NCBI GenBank assembly: GCA_024642765.1
Contig: JAHEAM010000037.1
Span: forward strand, 1 to 14,065
DNA length: 14,065 nucleotides
Reading direction: 5' to 3'
DNA from: Planctomycetaceae bacterium
Lineage (GTDB): Bacteria > Planctomycetota > Planctomycetia > Pirellulales > Pirellulaceae
The notes beneath the pieces are model-generated. The model made no database searches. It saw nothing but the letters and a program-made list of their open reading frames with translations, and was not told where the DNA came from. The first letter of the stretch is position 1. Each line of letters starts with the position of its first letter. This document shows, one piece after another, positions 7,336 to 13,040 of this stretch. Made by a program: the position numbers and the translations under genes.

Positions 7336-8355
7336 ATGTATTCCTCTGATTTTCGACCCACATGTTTGCTCGACATGCTGAAGCACCGCAGCGATCTCTT
7401 GGCTCGGGTACGTGCGTTCTTTTCCGAACGCGGATTTTGGGAGGTCGATACTCCGACCCTTTCACACGATACTGTCGTTGATCGATACCTCGACCCCATT
7501 GAAATCCCCGGCCACCTTGCCTGTGACCGGTCGCCGCCCGGTACGCGACTCTTTTTGCAAACGTCACCTGAATTTGCCATGAAAAGGATTTTGGCGGCGG
7601 GTGCGGAAAAGATCTTCCAAATCGCTCATGCTTTTCGTCGCAATGAAATTGGCGATCAGCACAACATCGAATTTCAAATGTTGGAGTGGTATGAAGTCGG
7701 TGTTGACTACGTTGTTGCAAGAAAATTTCTAGGCGAGTTCTTGCAAGTTTTTTTTCATGCCCGTACCGTTCGTGAGCGCAGTTATGGTGAAATTTTTGAG
7801 CAACGGCTGAATGTCAACCCATTCGCAGCATCATTCGAAGAACTGCAGAACGTTGCATTGCGACTTTCCAAAACGAAAGGCTCCGAGTTAGAAGGTTTGA
7901 ATTTGGGAAATGAAGGCACATCGGATCGAGATGAAATTCTCAATTGGTTGATGGCATTCGAAATTCAACCTGCATTGGGTAGAGAGGGCTTCATCGATTT
8001 GGTTTTCGATTGGCCATGTAGCCAAAGTGCACTTGCGAAGACACGAACTGATTCAGCGCTCAGGATTGAACTTGCGGAGCGTTACGAAGCATTTGTGGAT
8101 GGGGAGGAATTAGCGAACGGCTATCATGAGCTATTGGACTCAAGTGAACTTCACGTTCGTAACAAACGCAACAACGCGCTGCGAGTGACCGACGGCAACA
8201 AGTCATTACCAACCGAAAGCCGTTTGCTGGCCGCGATGGAAAGTGGTCTACCACAATGTTGCGGCGTGGCACTTGGAATCGATCGCTTGTTAATGAAAAT
8301 CACCGGAGTAGACTCGATCCGAGACGTCATGGCATTTCCATTTCCGCAGGCCTAA
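7336..8355 (+). CDS. epmA: Elongation factor P--(R)-beta-lysine ligase (EpmA/GenX/PoxA)
   Basis: A 339-residue protein with the class II lysyl-tRNA synthetase catalytic core but no N-terminal anticodon-binding domain, which is the EpmA architecture. Motif 1 lies near 32-42 (ERGFWEVDTPTL), motif 2 near 100-119 (FRRNE, then HNIEFQMLEWY), and motif 3 at 310-320 (GVALGIDRLLM). The segment ELANGYHEL at 258-266 is also typical. EpmA attaches (R)-beta-lysine, made by EpmB, to a conserved lysine of EF-P and so helps ribosomes through polyproline stretches. Neither efp nor epmB is in the window, so the pathway cannot be confirmed here. ATG 7336 fits the family length; there is no Shine-Dalgarno motif. 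The gene is divergent from yedK and followed after 110 bases by aroB. Confidence 0.93.
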   Translation: MYSSDFRPTCLLDMLKHRSDLLARVRAFFSERGFWEVDTPTLSHDTVVDRYLDPIEIPGHLACDRSPPGTRLFLQTSPEFAMKRILAAGAEKIFQIAHAFRRNEIGDQHNIEFQMLEWYEVGVDYVVARKFLGEFLQVFFHARTVRERSYGEIFEQRLNVNPFAASFEELQNVALRLSKTKGSELEGLNLGNEGTSDRDEILNWLMAFEIQPALGREGFIDLVFDWPCSQSALAKTRTDSALRIELAERYEAFVDGEELANGYHELLDSSELHVRNKRNNALRVTDGNKSLPTESRLLAAMESGLPQCCGVALGIDRLLMKITGVDSIRDVMAFPFPQA

Positions 8356-8443
8356 CCTTGGGGGCCAATAGCAACCACTAGTAGCCAATCGACGATTGCG
8401 ACTTGGAATCCTCAGCCTTAGGACTTTGTCTAGTCGAATCGCG

Positions 8444-8457
8444 AACGTTCGAACGTT
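8444..8457. promoter_or_regulatory. 14-bp perfect palindrome upstream of aroB
   Basis: AACGTTCGAACGTT is fully self-complementary and lies 8 bases before the GTG start of aroB. With the preceding CG it also reads as a tandem repeat of CGAACGTT (8442-8449 and 8450-8457). The symmetry suggests a dimeric regulator site that would block initiation or the start of transcription. The binding protein is unknown. Confidence 0.4.
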
Positions 8458-8465
8458 ACAATTAA

Positions 8466-9614
8466 GTGCAACGGCGTCCAGAAACATCAGCTTCAACCCT
8501 ATCCAGGCAAACTGTGGCAAAAATCGTCTGCCAAAAAATTCCAGTCAACCTTGCAAATCGCAGCTACACCATTTCCATAGCACCAAAATCTTTGGACCAA
8601 TTGGAATTGATCGGCGACTTGCTGGAAAAATACTCCCATGCATTTATCGTTACCGATGCCAATGTTGGCAAACTGTATTTGGCGAAACTTAAGCGGCGTC
8701 TGAAAAAACACCTCGAACAAATCGACTCGACTGTTTGCCCCGCTGGCGAACGGGCGAAAGTCATGGAAATCGCTTACTCGATTTGGCAAAAGATGGTCGG
8801 AGCTGAATGCGACCGCAAGACCTTGTTGATTGCCTTGGGTGGAGGCGTCGTCGGCGACTTGGCGGGCTTCGTGGCCGCGACATTCATGCGCGGCGTGGAT
8901 CTACTGCAGATCCCAACGACATTGCTGGCGCAAGTTGATTCGAGCGTGGGTGGTAAGACCGGAATCAATCTCCCGCAAGGCAAGAATTTGGTCGGCGCAT
9001 TTTGGCAGCCGAAGGGTGTGTTGATCGACCCGGAAGTCTTGGCAACATTGCCCGATCGCGAATATCGCGCAGGACTCGCGGAAGTCGTCAAATACGGAGT
9101 GATTCTGTCGGCAGAATTCTTCGAATTTCTAGAGCAACAAACCGAAGCTATCCAGCAACGCGATTCTCAAGTTCTTTCGCATATCATTGCCGAATGTTGT
9201 CGGCTCAAGGCGTCCGTTGTCGTTGAAGATGAGTTCGAAACGACCGGACACCGCGCCCGATTGAATTTTGGGCACACGTATGGTCATGCATTCGAATTTC
9301 TTTTGGGATACGGCGAATTGTTACATGGTGAAGCAGTTGCTATTGGAATGTGTTGCGCAGCACTGTTGGCACAACACACAAGTGGTTTTAGTAACGCCGA
9401 AACTGAGCGCATCCAGTTGCTACTGCAAACACTCGGGTTGCCAACCAAAGTTCCCGCTGGACTGCCAGCCAGTGAAATCATCCGCGCGATGCAATGCGAC
9501 AAAAAGAAAGTAAACAAATCAGTGCAACTTGTTTTGCCGTCAGCGATTGGCAACGTGACTTTGGTGGCATGGCCTGGCGACGAACAAGTCGCAAGTGCAT
9601 TGACCAATCGTTAG
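8466..9614 (+). CDS. aroB: 3-dehydroquinate synthase
   Basis: The protein converts DAHP to 3-dehydroquinate, the second step of the shikimate pathway, using NAD+ and a divalent metal in the cytoplasm. From GTG 8466 it has 382 residues. NAD-binding motifs GGGVVGDLAGFVAATFMRG (125-143) and DSSVGGKTGINLPQGKNLVG (158-177) are intact. Metal ligands are E206 (AEVVKYG), H270 (NFGHTYGHA) and H287 (LLHGEA), spaced as in E. coli AroB (E184, H247, H264). The first 24 or so residues are not part of the usual fold. A second GTG at 8514 would give 366 residues, nearer the family norm, so the start is uncertain. No Shine-Dalgarno motif favours either. A 14-bp palindrome sits just upstream. epmA is before it and dprA follows after 104 bases. 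Confidence 0.96.
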   Translation: MQRRPETSASTLSRQTVAKIVCQKIPVNLANRSYTISIAPKSLDQLELIGDLLEKYSHAFIVTDANVGKLYLAKLKRRLKKHLEQIDSTVCPAGERAKVMEIAYSIWQKMVGAECDRKTLLIALGGGVVGDLAGFVAATFMRGVDLLQIPTTLLAQVDSSVGGKTGINLPQGKNLVGAFWQPKGVLIDPEVLATLPDREYRAGLAEVVKYGVILSAEFFEFLEQQTEAIQQRDSQVLSHIIAECCRLKASVVVEDEFETTGHRARLNFGHTYGHAFEFLLGYGELLHGEAVAIGMCCAALLAQHTSGFSNAETERIQLLLQTLGLPTKVPAGLPASEIIRAMQCDKKKVNKSVQLVLPSAIGNVTLVAWPGDEQVASALTNR

Positions 9615-9718
9615 TACTGGACAACCAAAGAATAAAATAGGAAGTCGTCAACTTGGACAATTCGGCTGAAACTTGAATCCGCAATCTCGAATCCTGTTTT
9701 GAATGTAGTGAGCCAAAG

Positions 9719-10846
9719 ATGCCCCATCACAATTTGGAACATCCGTCACCTGAGTTGATCGCAGATTTGCAGTTGTCACTGACGAATGGTATTGGGCCGA
9801 AATTGTACACTGCCTTGCTCCAACGGTTTGGCAGTGCAATTGACACATTATCTGCGACACCTGAGCAATTGCGTTCTGTTGAGGGTGTTGGCCCCAAATT
9901 GGTTCGCGAAATCGTAATGGCTGCAGAGAAGGCGGACGTCAAAGATCTTTTGAATACGTGCGCTGCAAACAAAATAAATATCGTAACTCGCGCAAATGGG
10001 GAGTTCCCCAAACTGTTGCGTGAAATCCATGACCCACCAAGTTTTCTGTTCTCCCAAGGCACATTGAGTTCCGCGGATGAACTTTCAATTGCTATTGTTG
10101 GCAGCCGACATGCATCGCGGTACGGTTTGGTTCAAGCGGAAAAGTTGGCGCGCGGGTTGTCGCTCGCAGGGCTTTCAATTGTTTCGGGTTTGGCGCGGGG
10201 AATTGACCAAGCGGCACATCGCGGTGCGTTGGCTGTGGGCGGGCGGACCGTCGCCGTGTTGGGTAGTGGGCATCTTCATATTTATCCGCCTGAACATGTC
10301 GATTTGGCGCATGAGATATGCAGATCAGGCGCCGTCATCACGGAATCGCACCCGAATCATCCACCAAAGGGAACCGCATTTCCGCAGCGCAATCGAATCG
10401 TGACGGGCATGTCACTGGGCGTGATTGTTGTCGAAGCGTCGAGCCGCAGCGGAGCGTTGATCTCCGCGCGATTGGCTATCGAGCAAGGTCGCGAGGTTTT
10501 CGCAGTTCCGGGCCGCGTTGATAGCCGACTGTCGCAAGGCTGTCATCGCTTGATTCGCGACGGTGCCAAATTGATCGAATCGGTCGACGATGTCTTGGAG
10601 GAACTCGGTCCCTTATTTGCTCCCGTGCAAACGGCTTCAGGGGTTGTCGTTCATCATCCCGCGGAACTGCAACTCAACCAACAAGAAACGCTTGTCCTAC
10701 AGGCGATCGAAAATGAACCAACACAAATGGACGATATCGTGGTTCGCTCCCAATTGCCGATTCATCGAGTCTTGTCAACTATCAGCGTTCTCGAGATGCG
10801 CCGGCTCATACGCCGAACCAGCGGAACTTCGGTGATGCGGGTTTAG
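9719..10846 (+). CDS. dprA: DNA-processing protein DprA (Smf)
   Basis: A 375-residue protein with the three-part layout of long DprA proteins. Residues about 12-70 form a helix-hairpin-helix/SAM-like region (LTNGIGPKL, then VEGVGPKLV). Residues about 90-295 form the Rossmann-like DprA core with IAIVGSR (124-130), SGLARGID (156-163), VAVLGSG (178-184), FPQRNR (221-226) and the SSRSGALISA segment (241-250). Residues about 318-370 form a winged-helix-like C-terminal domain. DprA binds incoming single-stranded DNA during transformation and loads RecA. The gene also occurs in many bacteria not known to be competent. ATG 9719 has no Shine-Dalgarno motif but fits the family start. No other competence gene is in the window. 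It lies between aroB and the hpf group, all on the same strand. Confidence 0.96.
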   Translation: MPHHNLEHPSPELIADLQLSLTNGIGPKLYTALLQRFGSAIDTLSATPEQLRSVEGVGPKLVREIVMAAEKADVKDLLNTCAANKINIVTRANGEFPKLLREIHDPPSFLFSQGTLSSADELSIAIVGSRHASRYGLVQAEKLARGLSLAGLSIVSGLARGIDQAAHRGALAVGGRTVAVLGSGHLHIYPPEHVDLAHEICRSGAVITESHPNHPPKGTAFPQRNRIVTGMSLGVIVVEASSRSGALISARLAIEQGREVFAVPGRVDSRLSQGCHRLIRDGAKLIESVDDVLEELGPLFAPVQTASGVVVHHPAELQLNQQETLVLQAIENEPTQMDDIVVRSQLPIHRVLSTISVLEMRRLIRRTSGTSVMRV

Positions 10847-11154
10847 GCAAATTTTATGTGGAATAAATAACCATAATATAGCAATGCGGTAGGTAGACAC
10901 CTCCCTTGGGGGACCGGACCTGGCCTACAATGCGCTGTCATGTGCAAAACCGGCAATCCGGTCGAATTAGCATCTCGGAAAAATTATTAACGTGGAATTG
11001 GCGATGCCGCCAAATGGGATTTGTCGATATTGCTCCAAAGCAGTACAATTGAAACCCGATCGGGTCGACTCTAGGTCGCCTGAAATACCTAATCACTACC
11101 CAAATTCTGGGTTGAATCGTTGTTCGTTTTTGGCATCTGATGCAAGGAGACTCA
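10847..11154. other. 308-base gap between dprA and hpf with paired segments
   Basis: No gene is supported; the small frame at 10992-11195 overlaps hpf and looks spurious. It contains an AT-rich stretch with CATAAT at 10872-10877 (a weak -10 without a fitting -35). GTAGG (10889-10893) can pair with CCTAC (10924-10928) around a C-run/G-run pair, and ACCGG-CAAT-CCGGT (10949-10962) is a tight 5-bp hairpin. These may be the end of dprA mRNA or a structured hpf leader. No U tract follows either hairpin. Confidence 0.4.
11144..11149 (+). promoter_or_regulatory. Shine-Dalgarno motif that sets the hpf start
   Basis: AAGGAG ends 5 bases before GTG 11155. The longer frame beginning at ATG 11140 would place this motif inside the coding region, so it argues for the GTG start. 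Confidence 0.75.
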
Positions 11155-11520
11155 GTGGAAATCAAGATTGTTGCGAAACACGGCACAATTCCTGAAGACG
11201 TTCAAAAGCTAATCGAAGGAAAGGTCTCCAAGCTGCCTCGCTTTTTCGAGCGGACAACTGCGATTTACGTAATCGCCGATTTACAACATACAGACAAACC
11301 CGAGGTAGAAGTTCGCCTTTCTGCTGAGGAGCGCGATGATTTCTTTGCCACCGCCAATGGAACCAATGTTCTGGGTGCTTTGGAAGGTGCGATCGAAAAG
11401 ATCGAAAGCCAAATGCGAAAACACAAAAGCAAGCTCATTGATCATCGGCACCGCGATGCCCGTGACAATGATGCCCGTGACAATGACTCGCGTAACATGA
11501 GCGATCCAGTAATAGACTAA
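11155..11520 (+). CDS. hpf: Ribosome hibernation-promoting factor, short form
   Basis: The protein belongs to the HPF/RaiA (YfiA) family, which binds the decoding region of the 30S subunit and silences ribosomes in stationary phase or stress. I chose GTG 11155 (121 residues) over ATG 11140 because AAGGAG lies 5 bases before it and the resulting N terminus, MEIKIVAKHGTIPEDVQ, begins with the family's first strand. Residues 1-100 carry the beta-alpha-beta-beta-beta-alpha pattern, with KVSKLPRFFER and the basic MRKHKSKLIDHRHR segment. The C-terminal dimerisation domain of long HPF is absent. Instead there is a tail with the repeat DARDN-DARDN-DSRN, encoded by a 15-bp tandem duplication. ptsN follows after 72 bases on the same strand. 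Confidence 0.9.
   Translation: MEIKIVAKHGTIPEDVQKLIEGKVSKLPRFFERTTAIYVIADLQHTDKPEVEVRLSAEERDDFFATANGTNVLGALEGAIEKIESQMRKHKSKLIDHRHRDARDNDARDNDSRNMSDPVID
11455..11484 (+). repeat. 15-bp perfect tandem duplication in the hpf 3' end
   Basis: GATGCCCGTGACAAT occurs twice head to tail (11455-11469 and 11470-11484), followed by a diverged third unit (11485-11499). It encodes DARDN twice, then DSRNM. This looks like a slippage or duplication product in the disordered tail of HPF. Confidence 0.85.
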
Positions 11521-11592
11521 CTGAACTCCAGGTTGCGTTAGACCCCAACGCCGCCCCAAAAAATACATACAAACTCAATTGAAGGAACCAGA

Positions 11593-12069
11593 ATGAAATT
11601 TTGTAATTTTGTAAAATCTGATGCGATTAAGGTAGACTTAATCGCGAAAGATAAGGAATCTGTCATTCGCGAACTCGTGGGAAGTCTCACCGCGTCAGGA
11701 CAGCTTAAAAGTGACGAACAAGAGAACATTATCCAAGCAATTTTGAAGCGTGAGGAATTGGGGAGCACTGGAATTGGTCGAGGAATTGCTGTACCTCACA
11801 CCAAGCATCCAAGTGTCACTGAACCGATCGGCACTATTGGGATTAGTCCTGACGGTGTTGAGTTTCAGAGTCTCGATGGAGAGAAGGTTCAATTGTTCTT
11901 TATGTTGATTTCGCCACCCGATCGACCAGGCGACCACTTGCGAGCGTTGGAAAATATTTCCAAGCAATTGCAGGACGATGTCTTTTGCCGTTTCTTGAAG
12001 CAATCCAAGACCGCAGAAGATGTCAAACAAATTTTGGAAGAAGCTGACAACAATCAGTTTGTTTCCTAA
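11593..12069 (+). CDS. ptsN: PTS EIIA-Ntr-type phosphoprotein (PtsN)
   Basis: A 158-residue stand-alone EIIA domain of the fructose/nitrogen class. The phospho-accepting histidine is H69 in GRGIAVPHTKHP, and the following LFFMLISPPDRPGDHLRALE (101-120) is typical of the family. No EIIB or EIIC domain is attached, which points to a regulatory rather than a sugar-transport role. EIIA-Ntr receives phosphate from an HPr-type carrier and in other bacteria controls K+ transport, nitrogen and stress responses. GAAGGA at 11581-11586 lies 6 bases before the ATG, a good Shine-Dalgarno motif. The HPr-family gene follows after 27 bases, so the two are almost certainly one operon and phosphotransfer partners. 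hpf precedes it, as in the proteobacterial rpoN locus. The target protein cannot be read from the window. Confidence 0.93.
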   Translation: MKFCNFVKSDAIKVDLIAKDKESVIRELVGSLTASGQLKSDEQENIIQAILKREELGSTGIGRGIAVPHTKHPSVTEPIGTIGISPDGVEFQSLDGEKVQLFFMLISPPDRPGDHLRALENISKQLQDDVFCRFLKQSKTAEDVKQILEEADNNQFVS

Positions 12070-12096
12070 ACGCAAACCGCAATTTTCGTGAAATCA

Positions 12097-12402
12097 ATGT
12101 CTGAAACCAAACAGTGCGCAACGCTCGTGATCAACAATCCGCAAGGCCTGCATATGCGGCCCGCGTACTTGTTTGCCGAGATGGCTGCAAAATATGCCAG
12201 TCGAGTCGAGGTCATTAAAGATGACATTCGCATCGACGGAAAAAGTGTCCTTTCGATTCTGACTCTTGGTGCCGCTCAAGGCACCGAAGTGGCTTTGGAA
12301 GTCACCGGCCCCGATGCCCCAGATGCCTTGAGTGCTTTGGTGCAGCTCGTATCCGCCGGTTTTCCAAGCGAGAAAGATTCGGAATCAGAGGTTGGTACTT
12401 GA
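12097..12402 (+). CDS. HPr-family phosphocarrier (HPr/NPr)
   Basis: A small phosphocarrier of the PTS. From ATG 12097 it has 101 residues; a GTG at 12088 would add three, and neither has a Shine-Dalgarno motif. The phospho-histidine is H19 in NPQGLHMRPA, matching His15 of HPr. S50 in IDGKSVLSIL lies 31 residues later, exactly the His15-Ser46 spacing of HPr, so HPr kinase control is possible, although NPr proteins can also have Ser there. The TGPDAPDALSALVQLVSAGF end is also close to NPr. It should pass phosphate from Enzyme I to the adjacent PtsN; Enzyme I is not in the window. I leave open whether it should be called ptsH or ptsO. A short palindrome (ACTTG-ATT-CAAGT, 12397-12409) covers its stop codon. 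Confidence 0.92.
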   Translation: MSETKQCATLVINNPQGLHMRPAYLFAEMAAKYASRVEVIKDDIRIDGKSVLSILTLGAAQGTEVALEVTGPDAPDALSALVQLVSAGFPSEKDSESEVGT

Positions 12403-13040
12403 TTCAAGTCATGCCTGACGCGCAGCGATCAGCGTGTTGAGGTAGTGAATCAGCGACAAACCAAACCTCGTTGACGCTTGAAGGATGACCTTTAAGGTTC
12501 CGCCACGAAGGAACACGGGTTCCTCGGAACAAGTTTGCAACAGACAAAAATGACTTTTCGAAAACGCGGTTTGCAAAACAGGTGAGAACACCTCAGAGAG
12601 ACGTTTTGCAATCATGTCCCATTTGACCTTTCCTAACGAAACACAACGACGCCATTGCCAATCACGACGGCAGGCGGCTTCGCTTCGCATTTTTCGCGAA
12701 AGGTCTTCCACGAATTCTTTAGCACCTGCCACTCCGGCTGAAACTGCGACGAGCGATACCAGCGAGGTGACCTTGCACTCGGAGAATTCTGAAAATGAGT
12801 TCACCCACCATTTGGGTGACACTTTTTCTGGCCGCAATCACCAACTTGGCCGCCGCAATTTGGCCGCCAATTCGAATGGGTGTTTGCCGCATTTCAAAAT
12901 TGATTGCTTACATTCGAGCTGTCGTTGTTCTGCCAAATGCGGAATCAATCACAGCGTTTTCACCTGTAGTGCGTCTAAAGTTTTCAATCATGCACACACT
13001 GGCCGGCTGTCATGCCGCCCACAACCGAACAAGAACCGTT
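12403..13040. other. 638-base gap between the HPr gene and rne, rich in inverted repeats
   Basis: No gene is supported with confidence. A minus frame (12409-12837, TTG start, 142 codons) and a plus frame (12614-13117, overlapping rne) resemble no family I know. Visible structure includes GTTCC/GGAAC pairs twice in a row (12497-12514 and 12519-12530), TTTTCGAAAA (12555-12564), AGGTG-AGAA-CACCT (12580-12593), TTTCGCGAAA (12692-12701), a terminator-like hairpin (12801-12819), and TGGCCGC three times (12829, 12847, 12861). GTTTGCAA recurs at 12533 and 12569. This could be a structured rne leader, a small RNA, or decayed coding sequence. Confidence 0.45.
12801..12828 (+). terminator. Hairpin plus T tract, candidate intrinsic terminator
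   Basis: TCACCCA (12801-12807) and TGGGTGA (12813-12819) form a perfect 7-bp stem with a 5-base loop, followed after three bases by TTTTT on the plus strand. It is the best terminator-like signal in the window. It lies about 400 bases past the HPr stop and 213 bases before rne, so it could end a long HPr 3' region or a separate small RNA, or act as an attenuator for rne. Confidence 0.45.

Noticed and set aside
11131..11144. TGGCA...TGCA resembling a sigma-54 promoter before hpf
   Set aside because: The GG-to-GC distance is 10 bases instead of the 12 required for a -24/-12 promoter, and the element overlaps the Shine-Dalgarno motif.
10992..11195. Small plus frame upstream of hpf with a CRYC motif
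   Set aside because: It overlaps the hpf start in another frame, has no ribosome binding site, and the Cys pair alone is not evidence of a zinc protein.
12409..12837. Minus-strand frame of 142 codons between the HPr gene and rne
   Set aside because: Its only full-length start is a TTG, it has many Cys and Trp residues without a recognisable motif, and it covers the inverted-repeat cluster. I could not support it as a gene, though homology in relatives would change this.
12829..12868. TGGCCGC occurring three times within 40 bases
   Set aside because: Spacings are irregular (18 and 14 bases) and the unit is short, so it is not a CRISPR or an established repeat class; kept only as a note in the gap description.
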